Below are positions 36,586 to 45,981 of a stretch of 64,000 nt of DNA, one piece after another (positions within the stretch are counted from its first letter, which is position 1; each line of letters begins with the position of its first letter). The stretch covers positions 1 to 64,000 of the forward strand of contig NZ_CANLDD010000011.1 in assembly GCF_947489355.1 (NCBI RefSeq), read 5' to 3'. A model generated the notes under the pieces. It was given only the letters and a program-made list of their open reading frames with translations, made no database searches and was not told the origin of the DNA. This stretch comes from an uncultured Microbulbifer sp. GTDB lineage: Bacteria > Pseudomonadota > Gammaproteobacteria > Pseudomonadales > Cellvibrionaceae. A program made the translations under genes and the position numbers.

Positions 36586-37161
36586 TTATACAGCAGGCAA
36601 CAGATACAGGCCGCTCGCCGCTAAAAACAGCACCAAGGCTGCACCCGGGCGCAGCAGTTTCCGATCAGCACAACACCAGACAACCGCCAGGGTCCAGAAT
36701 GTGATGGCAACAAATCCCGCACCAATCAGGCGACTGCTGTCGACCAGATTGGCTACACCAAAGAACAACAGCCCTGCAGCCACGCCGCTCAGCGCCGGCA
36801 GAATAACCACCGCCAGGCATCTCGCAATACCACGCAACCCTATTAAATTCGCAGCCCTCGCGGGAGCAGGTTTGGTTGTCACCCTGTGTTTATCCTGTCG
36901 AGGTGGGCCACTGGGCCAGTCCCCGTTGAGCGCAATCAAACCAAAGACCCCCAACATGACGATCAGGGTGGCAATACTGATTCCATACTCAACACCGACC
37001 ACCGCACTCCACCCCCAGGCGGAAACCACTACCAATGCCCAACCGAGCCAGCGGCGTACTGGCTGTACGCCAGTGTGCAACCAGGCCCTGTACAAAGTCA
37101 CTATGCCGGCGAGGGCGCTGAGGCTGGCCAGCCCAGCGATGATGTAGATTGCATTTGGCAT
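36586..37161 (-). CDS. Membrane protein of the iron-uptake cluster, unknown function
   Basis: From the ATG at 37161 the protein has 191 residues and about five hydrophobic helices, including IYIIAGLASLSALAGIVTLY and WLGWALVVVSAWGWSAVVGVEYG. A basic cytoplasmic loop (RQDKHRVTTKPAPARAAN) lies in the middle. It has no family I can name with certainty. Similar small membrane proteins are common between a siderophore receptor and a PepSY protein, so a role in ferric-siderophore handling is a guess from context. The frame is open to 37215 with a TTG start that lacks support. Confidence 0.65.
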   Translation of the reverse strand: MPNAIYIIAGLASLSALAGIVTLYRAWLHTGVQPVRRWLGWALVVVSAWGWSAVVGVEYGISIATLIVMLGVFGLIALNGDWPSGPPRQDKHRVTTKPAPARAANLIGLRGIARCLAVVILPALSGVAAGLLFFGVANLVDSSRLIGAGFVAITFWTLAVVWCCADRKLLRPGAALVLFLAASGLYLLPAV

Positions 37162-37427
37162 AAATACCACAAAGAAAGTCTTTGGCTCGCTCGATGAGTT
37201 CCCCTGAACAGACAATTTGTCCAGTCAATGCGTCACAGGGACAAGCCGCTACTGTCCCTGGCCGACGCACCCCGAAAACTCCTGCAATTTCGCCCAAAGG
37301 CGCCTGTATTGCAAGGACGGTGATCACATAGGGTTTGCAGGCCCTGTCAGATCGCCGGGATTATTGTTAAAAGGGCGAGACGTGTACCCGCACACACGCC
37401 ATGCCGGTAAAAGCCCCGGAAGCAAAC

Positions 37428-39650
37428 TCAGAAGGTGTAACGCGCTTCTGCCGTCACATAACGGCGCTCGCCGTAAAAACAGTCCCCGCGGCTCAGGCAA
37501 GAGGTGGTGTGGATTTCATCCGTCAGGTTTTTTACATTTAGCTGGAAATTCCAGCTTTCCAGGGTGTAGCCGATAGTTGCGTCGTACAGGGTGTAAGAGG
37601 GATTATTGGATGGAAGCTCCTCAAAAAAGCTATTCAAGACAGAGTAAGATACCTCATTCAAAAATGGGTTCGATAAAATAACTTCACGAGTTTTTTCCAT
37701 TCCTGCATAGCTTTTCCCAACATGGCGCGCACCTAGACCAACTTTTAGGCCCTGAACCCATTCGCTTAAGTCGTAATTGGCCCAAAGTGAAAACTGCTCC
37801 TCAGGAATTGTTTCAAGTGGCGTGCCGATTTCATACGAAGCAAAGCTCTCTGTAATTTCAGTATCCAAATGACTATAGTTGGCCACCAGGCTCAGGTCAC
37901 CCCACCGACCGGAAGCCTCCAGCTCCACACCATCAATTTCAACTTCACCCAATTGAACAAATGAATTTGGAGTTGAGGCATTTAAATCACGTGTCAGACG
38001 ATTCTTCTGCGTAATTTCATAGGCGGAAGCGGTGATTAACAGACTTGTACCTTCAGGCTGATATTTAATCCCGACTTCAACCTGTTCACCTTCGATTGGC
38101 TTAAATGCATTATTTGTACCTGCTACAGGCTCAAATGACTCAGAGTAGCTTGCATAAGGTGAAATGCCATTTTCATAGGAATACATCACACCAAAACGCA
38201 GGGTAGTCGCATCTTCATCATAGGAAGAGCCACCCACTGTTTCAGACTTGGAGAAGTCCCGACGTAAACCGGTACTGAAAATCCAATTGTCATGGGTGAT
38301 CTGGTCTTGAAGGTAAAAGCCCAATTGCTCAGTTTCAGTTTCAATATGTCGCCATTCGCTACGCTGCTCTAGCCCTGTGGGAACATAGCCATAGACAGGA
38401 TTGAAAAGATCAATTTTACCACCTTCCAAAGGCAAACTGAGACGGTCATTGGCCGTTTTTGCGTCCTGGCGATCAAGACCAAACGAAATCTGATGCTCGA
38501 AAGGTCCAGTTGTCATTTCACCGGAAATACGTAAATCGAATATCAGAAGATCGCTTTTGGCATCACTTACAAAAACTGTACGATACACTTCCTGAACATT
38601 CGGATTGAGCATATTTACAGGATCATATAACACACCAGAAGGGAACATCGAATTGTAATCAACTTCACCCTCTGAATAGCGCAAACCAGCATTGAAACCC
38701 CAGTTATCGCTAAAGCGATGATCTATCCAGACACTGTAGGCGATTTGCTGAGTATCGTATTTATCCCAGTCGGGCTCGCTCAGGAAAGTGTCTGTGGGAA
38801 TAGCCCCATGACTATTGTCAACACGAGTGCCGCCATAGGGTAAAAATGCGGCAGTGGTACCGGACTTATCATACTGATAATTGGCAAGGAAGGTAATTTC
38901 TGTATCCGCACTGGGGCGCCAGGAGATAGAAGGCATAAACAAAGTGCTGTTATCCTCTACATGATCCACCTGGGCATCGGCATCACGGGCATAACCCACT
39001 ACGCGGTAGAGCCATTTGCCTTCATTGTCCAACGCACCAGTCACATCGCCGGCAATCACTTTGCGGTCGTAGTCACCACCCTGCACCATTAGCTCACCGC
39101 CAAATTCGCTCTGGGGACGCTTGGAAACCAGATTGACAATCCCGCCTGTAGAGCCCTGGCCGTAGAGCACAGAGGAAGGGCCTTTGAGGATTTCCACCCG
39201 TTCAAAAGCGTAAAGATTGGCACGGGCACTGGTATAGCTGCCAAAAATGGACTGCAAACCATCAATAAACATCACGGGGGCTACCCCGCGCACAGAGGAC
39301 CAGTCACCACGAGCATCCACACCAAACAAACCGCCATTCACACCGGCGGAATATTGCAGCACATCCTGTACAGATTTGGAGCCGGTAGCATCAAAGAAGT
39401 TTTTATCGCGCAGTGAAATAGAAAAAGGCGTCTCATCGACCGGGATATCCAGCTTGCCGATAGAAGTCTGGCGGGACAGATTCAGCGTGCCGGTAACCTG
39501 AACTTCCTCCAGGCGCTCGCGCCGGTCTTCGGCTGCAATCACCGCAGTAGAACTGCCGGCAGCAACAGCGAGTGCCAACAGGGAGCGGCTGAGGCCAGCC
39601 ACAACAAGAGACATATTTTGGCACAAACCTTGGTTTCGAGCGCTACCCAT
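37428..39650 (-). CDS. TonB-dependent siderophore receptor
   Basis: This 740-residue outer-membrane receptor takes up an iron chelate with energy from TonB. After a long-headed signal peptide (SLLALAVAAGSSTAVIAA) comes the TonB box EEVQVTG. The plug domain follows, with the typical RGVAPVMFIDGLQS, FERVEILKGPSSVLYGQGSTGGIVNLVSKRP, and then the barrel ending RRYVTAEARYTF with terminal phenylalanine. Layout and the DVLQYSAGVN region match the FhuA/FpvA-like siderophore group, without the signalling domain. The ATG at 39650 has GAGGGA ahead of it. A Fur-box-like sequence lies 70-90 bases upstream. Confidence 0.92.
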   Translation of the reverse strand: MGSARNQGLCQNMSLVVAGLSRSLLALAVAAGSSTAVIAAEDRRERLEEVQVTGTLNLSRQTSIGKLDIPVDETPFSISLRDKNFFDATGSKSVQDVLQYSAGVNGGLFGVDARGDWSSVRGVAPVMFIDGLQSIFGSYTSARANLYAFERVEILKGPSSVLYGQGSTGGIVNLVSKRPQSEFGGELMVQGGDYDRKVIAGDVTGALDNEGKWLYRVVGYARDADAQVDHVEDNSTLFMPSISWRPSADTEITFLANYQYDKSGTTAAFLPYGGTRVDNSHGAIPTDTFLSEPDWDKYDTQQIAYSVWIDHRFSDNWGFNAGLRYSEGEVDYNSMFPSGVLYDPVNMLNPNVQEVYRTVFVSDAKSDLLIFDLRISGEMTTGPFEHQISFGLDRQDAKTANDRLSLPLEGGKIDLFNPVYGYVPTGLEQRSEWRHIETETEQLGFYLQDQITHDNWIFSTGLRRDFSKSETVGGSSYDEDATTLRFGVMYSYENGISPYASYSESFEPVAGTNNAFKPIEGEQVEVGIKYQPEGTSLLITASAYEITQKNRLTRDLNASTPNSFVQLGEVEIDGVELEASGRWGDLSLVANYSHLDTEITESFASYEIGTPLETIPEEQFSLWANYDLSEWVQGLKVGLGARHVGKSYAGMEKTREVILSNPFLNEVSYSVLNSFFEELPSNNPSYTLYDATIGYTLESWNFQLNVKNLTDEIHTTSCLSRGDCFYGERRYVTAEARYTF

Positions 39651-39717
39651 GGAGATCCCTCAGTACTCAATAAGACATGTATTGACCGCAGCGGAGTGTG
39701 TGGTCTCGAATTATGCA

Positions 39718-39739
39718 GATACTAATGGTAATGGTTATC
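39718..39739. promoter_or_regulatory. Putative Fur box upstream of the TonB receptor
   Basis: On the minus strand the 22 bases begin GATAAC-CATTAC-CATTAG and end TATC, three NATWAT-like hexamers in a row that resemble the Fur consensus. It is 68 bases upstream of the receptor's start codon. Repression under iron-replete conditions is inferred. Confidence 0.5.
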
Positions 39740-40065
39740 ACTTGCAATATTGTTGAGATGTTTTTTGCTATCAGTTGCGCCCCATTGTGCAAAGGTCCTG
39801 GCAAGAGCCCAGTGGAGTGCGGTATATGGTGGGGTTTGAGGGTATTGTTGTTCTCAGGCAGCCGATCCCTACGCCCCAGCAGGTGCTGCCTTTATTATTC
39901 CTCAAGCCAGGACTGCCAGAGAAAGGCCGGGATCTTTTCCTGTTTGTCAAATGCAACGGGAAGGAAAACGAGGGCAACGCCACGAGGGTACCCGGGCGGG
40001 ATTGCAGCGGTACAGAGTCTGCACCGCTGCCGCAGGAGGGTCTATTTCAGAGTCGTCCGCCAGGA
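39740..40065. other. Intergenic region between receptor promoter and M28 peptidase
   Basis: Some 330 bases with only overlapping short frames on the plus strand, none with a known family. No convincing terminator was found for the peptidase gene that ends here. Confidence 0.35.
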
Positions 40066-41844
40066 TTATTTTCTGGCGCCGGCACTCGCATCACGGATTG
40101 CGCGAAACTCGTTGCCTGGATACCAGTTGGGCCAATCCTGATTATTGGCCAAGACCAGCCCCAGTTGCAGCCCCAACTGCAGGTCCATGGCTGCCCCCTT
40201 TAAATTCCACGCCGGATCATAGGCATCGCCCGGCTTGTGATAGTGATCGCTGAGATATTCCTCACCTTTGCGCCGAGCCCATTCGCGACCGTGCTCCAGG
40301 TTGTCGGTGCCGGAGTCAAAATACAGCATGGGAACCCCTTTTTTCGCCAAGCTGAAATGATCCGAGCGATAAAAGTAACCACGCTCAGGGTGCTCCTCGG
40401 GAACCAGGTAACGGCCCTGCGCCTTTGCGGCGGTCTCCAGCAACGGTTCCAGTTCGCTGCTGCCATAGCCGATAACAATAATATCCCGGGCTGGCCCGAG
40501 CACATTCATGGCATCAAAGTTTATGCCCGCAACCGTTTTCTCCAGGGGCGCAGCGGGGTGCTCAGCGTAATATTTGGAGCCGAGCAGGCCGGATTCCTCA
40601 GCGGTGACCGCAACGAAGACCAGTGAGCGGTCGGGGCGTTCAAGTCTTACCGCCTGGGCAGCCATGGCCAGCAGACCGGCAGTACCTGTGGCATTGTCCA
40701 CGGCGCCATTGAAAATCTGGTCTTCGCCTTTGGCATTGCTGTTTACGCCCAGGTGATCCCAGTGCGCGGTGTACACGATCACCTCATCCGGGCGCTTCCG
40801 GCCCGGCAATTTGGCCACCACGTTGCGGGAATTGGAGGTTTGCAGGCTGTTTTGCAGCCGGATATTGGCCTTGAGGCCGAGTGCCTTTGGCTTGAAGTCG
40901 CGGGTTTTTGCCGCGGCCATCTCTGTTTGCAGATCCAATCCAGCGGAGCGAAACAATGCCCTGGCAGCATGGTTGGTCACCCAGGCCTCCACCGCGACGC
41001 GGTCGACATTGCGGTCGTCGGTTTCTAAGCTGATTTGTGCGCCGGACCAGGAACCGCTAACCACCTCCCACGGATAACCGGCGGCCCCGGTCTCGTGAAT
41101 GATGATGGCACCCTCAGCACCCTGGCGGGCGGCTTCCTCAAATTTATAACTCCAGCGTCCATAGTAAGTCATGGCGTTGCCATTGAAGAGAGACTCGTCC
41201 TTGCTGGCATAGCCGGGGTCATTGACCAAAATAACGGCGGTCTTGCCGGACATGTTCAGGCCAGAGTAGTCGTTCCAGTCATTCTCGGGGGCAACAATGC
41301 CATAGCCAACAAATACCAGTTCGCTGTTCTCCAGGGCGGATGCAGAGGTTTGCCGCTGAGTGAAAGCCACCATGTCAGTGATTGGCTGCAGTACCTGCTC
41401 GACACCCGCGCCCGCAATGCGGAGGGGAGTGGATTCGATCTGCATCTCAACGATGGGCACCTGCTGGAACCAGCTCGGCTGGCCATCTGCACCCGTGGCG
41501 CCGGGTGTCAGCCCCAGCGTTTTAAATTGCTCTGCCAGATAGCTGACGGTCAGCGCCTCGCCGGTTGTGGCGGGGGCACGTCCCTCGAACTGATCGGAAG
41601 CGAGAACCGCAATATGTTTGTGCAGATCTGCAGCGATAGCATCGGCCTGGGCCTGCTCAACTTCACCAGGGGTGGGGCTGGAACCGGTGGTGGTCCCAAC
41701 TGGATCCTGGTAACGGGTGTGGGCAGCTGCCGGTCCCACTGCCTGCTGCCCGGTCGCTTTGGGATCGCCTTGGCTGCAGGCGGTGAGTGCGCTGCCGACA
41801 GCGATAGTCAGGCCGAGGCGGCGCCAGAGGGATGAGATTTGCAT
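40066..41844 (-). CDS. M28-family zinc aminopeptidase with PA domain, lipoprotein
   Basis: The protein has 592 residues from ATG 41844, which has an AGGA site and a lipoprotein signal (LGLTIAVGSALTAC). A protease-associated domain is inserted between residues 130 and 280. The M28 catalytic core follows with YTAHWDHLG (zinc ligand His), GAVDNATGTAGLL (bridging Asp), VTAEESGLLGSKYY (Glu pair) and FYRSDHFSLAKKGVP (His). It should trim N-terminal residues from peptides at the cell envelope. The frame is open upstream to 41988, but that part has no signal. The M14 gene upstream ends 174 bases away. Confidence 0.9.
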   Translation of the reverse strand: MQISSLWRRLGLTIAVGSALTACSQGDPKATGQQAVGPAAAHTRYQDPVGTTTGSSPTPGEVEQAQADAIAADLHKHIAVLASDQFEGRAPATTGEALTVSYLAEQFKTLGLTPGATGADGQPSWFQQVPIVEMQIESTPLRIAGAGVEQVLQPITDMVAFTQRQTSASALENSELVFVGYGIVAPENDWNDYSGLNMSGKTAVILVNDPGYASKDESLFNGNAMTYYGRWSYKFEEAARQGAEGAIIIHETGAAGYPWEVVSGSWSGAQISLETDDRNVDRVAVEAWVTNHAARALFRSAGLDLQTEMAAAKTRDFKPKALGLKANIRLQNSLQTSNSRNVVAKLPGRKRPDEVIVYTAHWDHLGVNSNAKGEDQIFNGAVDNATGTAGLLAMAAQAVRLERPDRSLVFVAVTAEESGLLGSKYYAEHPAAPLEKTVAGINFDAMNVLGPARDIIVIGYGSSELEPLLETAAKAQGRYLVPEEHPERGYFYRSDHFSLAKKGVPMLYFDSGTDNLEHGREWARRKGEEYLSDHYHKPGDAYDPAWNLKGAAMDLQLGLQLGLVLANNQDWPNWYPGNEFRAIRDASAGARK

Positions 41845-42018
41845 AATGTTGTCCTGTGAGCCTTGCTGCACAGAATTATGCCTGATCTCGATCCATCTAA
41901 CGACAGCTTGCAGAAGCCTGCTGTAATGGATAAGGGCCAGGTATCGAACAAAAGCCGTCAAAACGCACCTGCCCGATACCGTATACAAGGGACATTCAGA
42001 GGGGCATTTGGCCTGGCC

Positions 42019-43143
42019 CTACGGCAAGGTTTTCAGCACTGCCCGGATCGGGTAGAGGATATCGCGGGCCAACTGCTGGCTGCGGGCGGGGGACCACCCC
42101 TCGATCGGATCGGGCAGCTTGTCATTATCCTTAAAGGGCATCTCCAAGGTCAGGGCCAGGGTGCGAAACTGGTGCCCGGCCCAGGCGGTGCCTATGGACA
42201 GGTTGGCTTCACCGGGCTTGTCGCGCTCGTAGCCGTATTCGGTCTGGAAATCCGGACTGATCGCCTCGTAGGCACGTTTGAAGGTCTCCTCCTGTTTCGC
42301 ATGGCGGTCGTCATAGCCGGGAATGCCCTCACAGGCAGCGACAAAGTTGTAGGGCAGTGCCTCGTCCCCATGAATATCCAGAAAAAGTTCCCCGCCGAGC
42401 TCCAGCATTTTCTGTCGCACCAGAAAAACCTCCGGACTGCGCTCCAGGCTGGGCTCAAGCCATTCACGATTCAGGTTTGCCCCCGCCGCATTGGTGCGCA
42501 GGTGGCCGCGCACACTACCGTCGGGATTCATATTCGGCACCACATAAAAAACGGTATCCGCCAGAAGACTTCGGGCTGTAGGGTTGGCCTCGTCCAGCAG
42601 CGCATCCAGAAAGCCTTCCACAAACCATTCCGCCATGGTTTCCCCGGGGTGCTGGCGAGCGATCATCCAGACCCGGTGCCTGGCACTACTGACAGCCCCA
42701 ACCGTCAGCATGGTCATATCGCGACCGTCGAGGGTCTTGCCGAGACTCTGCATGTGTACCTGATCGCTGCTTTGCGCCCAGGCGAGTAAATCCAGGTGCC
42801 GCTCCCAGGAATAAGGGGCGAAATAGGCGAGATAGATACTTGGCTCATCCAGCGTTACGGCGAAATCCAGGCTATTTCCGTCATAGCTGGCGCCGAGACG
42901 AAACCAGTGCTGGCGGTCGTAGGAAGCGCACACCCGGTAGTTTTCCCATCCCTCCGGATAGGCGGACTTACCGGCATTCACAATGCGCAGGGGATAACTC
43001 GACCCTCTCTCCCCCTCCAGGCGAAAGTGAAACCACTGATAAAAATCGGAATTGTGGTCCTGGCGGATGGCCAACTCAACCGGATTGGTAGTGGAATTGA
43101 CAACTTCGATATTTCCGCTGTCGAAAGCACTGGTTATATTCAT
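42019..43143 (-). CDS. M14-family zinc carboxypeptidase (cytosolic CCP-like branch)
   Basis: This 374-residue protein has an N-terminal beta-sandwich (residues 1-130) and a carboxypeptidase domain. Zinc and catalytic residues are in place: RQHPGE (near 163), NMNPDGSVRGHLRTN, LDIHGDE (near 258) and the catalytic glutamate in LTLEMPF. This arrangement is that of cytosolic carboxypeptidase-like M14D enzymes, which in animals remove glutamates from tubulin; bacterial substrates are unknown. No signal peptide is present. A very good ribosome site (AAGGGGGG) precedes the ATG. Confidence 0.9.
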   Translation of the reverse strand: MNITSAFDSGNIEVVNSTTNPVELAIRQDHNSDFYQWFHFRLEGERGSSYPLRIVNAGKSAYPEGWENYRVCASYDRQHWFRLGASYDGNSLDFAVTLDEPSIYLAYFAPYSWERHLDLLAWAQSSDQVHMQSLGKTLDGRDMTMLTVGAVSSARHRVWMIARQHPGETMAEWFVEGFLDALLDEANPTARSLLADTVFYVVPNMNPDGSVRGHLRTNAAGANLNREWLEPSLERSPEVFLVRQKMLELGGELFLDIHGDEALPYNFVAACEGIPGYDDRHAKQEETFKRAYEAISPDFQTEYGYERDKPGEANLSIGTAWAGHQFRTLALTLEMPFKDNDKLPDPIEGWSPARSQQLARDILYPIRAVLKTLP

Positions 43144-43419
43144 ACACGCCCCCCTTTTTTGTTGCTGGGCGCAGGATACAGGGCTCGAGCATTTTTTTCA
43201 GGCGCCTGGTGGGGGAAACTGCCACTTTATAAGTAAATTGTCATGTCACCCATCTGATAATTTGGACCGCTTGCAGAAGAGGGGTTGAGGGAATTTGCGC
43301 CGGCAGTTACCAGCCCATAAAAGAAAAATAGAACTTGCACTGCACACTTGTGTCAGCTGCCGGGGCGTCAATCCCCCGGTCAAGGAGGCACAATGAGGCC
43401 AGTTGTGCAAATAATAAAA

Positions 43420-43620
43420 AAGCACGGTACCGGATTCGATACCGTGCTTTAGCCAATCCCTGGCGGCACCTGCTGCGACTACTACTCCCTGAAATTTCCG
43501 GTGTCGGTCCCAGACAAATGCTTGCTGCCCGGACTGTTCACAAGTGCGTCACTCCACACTGTCAGAAATCAATGACATCTCCATAACATTCCGTAGCAGG
43601 CGCTGATTAAAGTTTAGGCA
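43420..43620 (-). ncRNA. Candidate GGA-rich small RNA (RsmY/CsrB-like?)
   Basis: On the minus strand a strong intrinsic terminator ends at about 43420, yet no gene on that strand lies upstream within 2.3 kb. The 136 bases before it contain seven GGA triplets, including ATGGAGATG, CAGGGAG and CAGGGAT, which resemble the CANGGA sites that bind CsrA/RsmE. Chance would give about two. No clear GacA box or strong promoter was found, and the 5' end (somewhere near 43610) is a guess. It could equally be an unrelated Hfq-type RNA or a terminator that serves no RNA gene. Confidence 0.35.
43423..43452 (-). terminator. Strong intrinsic terminator (minus strand)
   Basis: AAAGCACGGTA and TACCGTGCTTT form an 11-bp perfect stem. 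On the minus strand it is followed by six T and then ATTATT. On the plus strand the T-tract is short, so it acts mainly on minus-strand transcripts. Confidence 0.75.
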
Positions 43621-43815
43621 GCTTTTATTGCACTTTGTTGCACCCTGGTGCAGATAGGCGTAAATTTAGTGGCTTTTCCCTTTACCCATGGAAGGATATT
43701 TGGCTGGGCAGGCGAGAATGGCGATCCCTTCTCTGGAATTGGCCTGCTGGACCCGAGGCCGGACAGCAGACTGGGATTCCGGATTTGATCATAAGCTGAA
43801 AGAGGTTAGAAGTTC
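43621..43815. other. Intergenic region upstream of the YceK-like lipoprotein gene
   Basis: No gene seen. Contains a small inverted repeat around 43637-43650 (TTGCA...TGCA) and probably the promoter of the gene at 43816 and of the candidate small RNA. Confidence 0.3.
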
Positions 43816-44298
43816 ATGGGTAGTAGCATTAAGCGCAGTATTGCCCTTAGCAGTGTATTGGTGATGGTAATGAATGTCAGCGCCTGCGGTTATTTTCTGT
43901 ATCCTGAGCGCAAAGGCCAGACGGGCGGTCGCGTGGACCCGGCAGTGGTTATTTTGGATGGCGCCGCACTGCTTTTTGGGTTTCTTCCCGGTGTTGTAGC
44001 CTTCGCAGTAGACTTCACCAATGGCACAATCTACCTGCCGCCGGGCAGCCCCTCGGTAATCGACCGGCACACCAGCAGTGTCGATACAGACAAGGTACAA
44101 AAAGTGACTGACGAAGATGGCCACGCCTGGCTTCAACTATCTATTGAGGGCAAATCTGACGATAGTGGGGATCTGGCAGATCTGGAGGTCATCCTGACAG
44201 ACGTTACCGGGCAAAAAGTGGATGCTGATGACATTGTCTGGTTGCAGGATGCCGCAGCTTTGCAGGCAGCCATCACCGCTCAAGTCGCGGCACGTTAA
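43816..44298 (+). CDS. Lipoprotein of unknown function, YceK-like region
   Basis: The 160-residue product begins with a signal that ends VMNVSAC, so the mature protein should be a lipoprotein starting CGYFLYPERKGQ. Then comes VVILDGAALLFGFLPGVVAFAVDFTNGTIYLP, a hydrophobic stretch that resembles the YceK/YidQ lipoproteins, in which a small transmembrane-like segment leads into a short conserved end. The last 80 residues are acidic and soluble (DDSGDLADLEVILTDVTGQ). Function is unknown. It is followed by about 300 non-coding bases. Confidence 0.7.
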   Translation: MGSSIKRSIALSSVLVMVMNVSACGYFLYPERKGQTGGRVDPAVVILDGAALLFGFLPGVVAFAVDFTNGTIYLPPGSPSVIDRHTSSVDTDKVQKVTDEDGHAWLQLSIEGKSDDSGDLADLEVILTDVTGQKVDADDIVWLQDAAALQAAITAQVAAR

Positions 44299-44602
44299 GC
44301 GCTCCATTAGACGGGAGCTGAACTTTTACCCGGCGCAGAGAAGTACCCCCGTCCGCCGCAGTCTGTTCTGGGCCTTTCGTATACCGGCAGGCCCAGAGAC
44401 GCCGGTTATTCCAAGAGGGCAATCCCCGGTGATTGTGAGCAGGTAATGGCTAAGGGTTTTTACTACCCTGTCAGAGGCATAAGAACCGGGCTCATCACCC
44501 CATCCTTAACAAAATACCATGCCAAAAGCCCTGTCGTCGCAGCAATCCTGAAATACGGCGCATTCGGCACTTTTTTCTTCCAGCCCAGCAGGAGCAAAAA
44601 TT
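44299..44602. other. Intergenic region with a small hairpin
   Basis: No gene found in about 300 bases. CTGGGCCT and AGGCCCAG near 44367-44397 form an 8-bp stem with a long loop and no T-tract. An AGGAG ribosome site for the following gene lies at its end. Confidence 0.35.
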
Positions 44603-45481
44603 ATGAGTCTCTCGTATTTTTATAATATTCCCGAGCGTCACGTTTACACAATCGCAAACTGGATCATGGTGGTGTACCTCGTCTGGACCGGCGTTCTCTC
44701 ATTCGGAGAAACCGGCTCCCAAATAATCAGTAACTGGTTCAGTCAGCATCTTCTCTTTTCAAAAATCGACATACCGTGGATGCTTTTGGCATGGCTGATC
44801 GGTGCAGTAAAAATTGTGATCGCGATCGGGCTCAGCCAACGTAATCGGCATAGCAGGCGTTATCAATGGTCTGCACTGGCCGCTTTTATACTGCTGATTG
44901 CCCCCACCACGCTTCTGCTGACAAACCCGGTGTGGGTGGCGTCCTACGGCGGCTTCCCGTTTATCGGCTCGGGCCAGGGAATCATAAAGTACTTCTCCAT
45001 GGCTGGCGTGGCCCTGTACTTGTATGCCTCCAGTAGGTCTTCACAAGGGTGTCGGCGCATTGCCATTGGTCTGTGCATTTTTGGCGTCGCCATTGTGATG
45101 GGGTGGATTGGTGCGATGAAATTCACCGCCTTTGAGGCGCAGGGTATTTTCCCCCTGATGAGCACCAATCTCTTTTTTTCCTGGACTTACACTGTTTGGA
45201 CTACCCAGGGGGCCTCAAATTTCATTGGTATCGTCGAATTACTGTTCCTGGTAACGCTGCTACTCGCACCGGTATCCAAACGTATTGGGTTGTTCGGTCT
45301 GGCCGGCATCCTGGCCACAGCGATCGGAACCACAACCTTTCTTTTCAATACCCCCGGGTATGACCTCTTTATTCTCGATCTGAATACAACAGGTCAGTTC
45401 ATCATCAAAGACTGGCTTCTGTTTGCAGCCGCATTAATCTTCTACAGCGCTATGACACGCCGGGAAGGATCCACCACCTAA
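44603..45481 (+). CDS. DUF417-like (YkgB-type) integral membrane protein
   Basis: This 292-residue protein has about eight membrane helices. Two halves look related: each has a helix with GWIGAMKFTAFEAQGIFPLMSTN-like or similar sequence, followed by a helix with G-E/K-x-x-I-A-I/LV. The second half (VMGWIGAMKFTAFEAQGI, NFIGIVELLFLVTLLLAP) is the signature of the DUF417 or YkgB family, which is up-regulated in some species under chlorine or redox stress (RclC). The role is not known. A good AGGAG site precedes the start. Confidence 0.75.
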   Translation: MSLSYFYNIPERHVYTIANWIMVVYLVWTGVLSFGETGSQIISNWFSQHLLFSKIDIPWMLLAWLIGAVKIVIAIGLSQRNRHSRRYQWSALAAFILLIAPTTLLLTNPVWVASYGGFPFIGSGQGIIKYFSMAGVALYLYASSRSSQGCRRIAIGLCIFGVAIVMGWIGAMKFTAFEAQGIFPLMSTNLFFSWTYTVWTTQGASNFIGIVELLFLVTLLLAPVSKRIGLFGLAGILATAIGTTTFLFNTPGYDLFILDLNTTGQFIIKDWLLFAAALIFYSAMTRREGSTT

Positions 45482-45981
45482 CGAAAGCATGCAACGGGCA
45501 GAGCCCCCCAGGGGCTCAGTTCAGTGTTATCGCTCTTTTTGCCCCCAGAGCGATCAGGGGCCGCCAATTGAGGCGGCTACCCCTTACTACCGGGTCGGAG
45601 GGAAAGAACACCCCTCTCCCAAGACGCGCTGTGAAATCATCACTGTACGCTCGTAATCGGCATCCATGTCTCATACGATCCTGGCAGCGGGGTATTCTTC
45701 CCTCCAGCCTTGCTAGCAACTGTGTCATAGAGAAGTTCTCTACCGCTTGAGCAGAAAAGTGGTCGGACTCAGGGAGTCGATCATTTTGTGGAACCGCACA
45801 GCCGTGGACGCCTGGACCCGAAATACCCTGTGCTGCTGCCCCCGCACTTCCCCGGGTCTTATACACCGGGAAGGTCCGCCTGTGCAGCGGATAGGTTTTT
45901 GCTGCACACAACTGTTTTTCGGTGCGATACCCTGCAATTCTTGGCTGTTACCCTATCCGGCAACCTCCCCCGCTGGAAAGC
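45482..45981. other. Intergenic region holding one copy of the 109-bp palindromic element
   Basis: Besides the repeat at 45597-45705, this 500-base gap contains only a frame of 131 codons on the minus strand (45516-45911) that runs through the repeat and is therefore suspect. No known gene is seen in 45706-45981. Confidence 0.4.
45597..45705. repeat. 109-bp palindromic MITE-like element, copy 1
   Basis: The ends are imperfect inverted repeats of about 28 bases: the left contains GGGAAAGAACACCCCTCTCC, the right GGCAGCGGGGTATTCTTCCC. The interior includes CGCTGT, TCGTAATCGGCATCCATG. A second copy lies at 47631-47739, about 80 percent identical by eye, on the other side of the transporter gene. 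It has no coding capacity of its own. Confidence 0.75.

Noticed and set aside
43420-43620. Reading the minus-strand transcript as 6S RNA, RNase P RNA or tmRNA
   Set aside because: None of the conserved cores of these RNAs was seen; only the terminator and GGA enrichment support an RNA.
45516-45911. 131-codon minus-strand frame downstream of the DUF417 gene
   Set aside because: Half of it is the palindromic repeat, and the same repeat gives another frame at 47572-47868; both are by-products.
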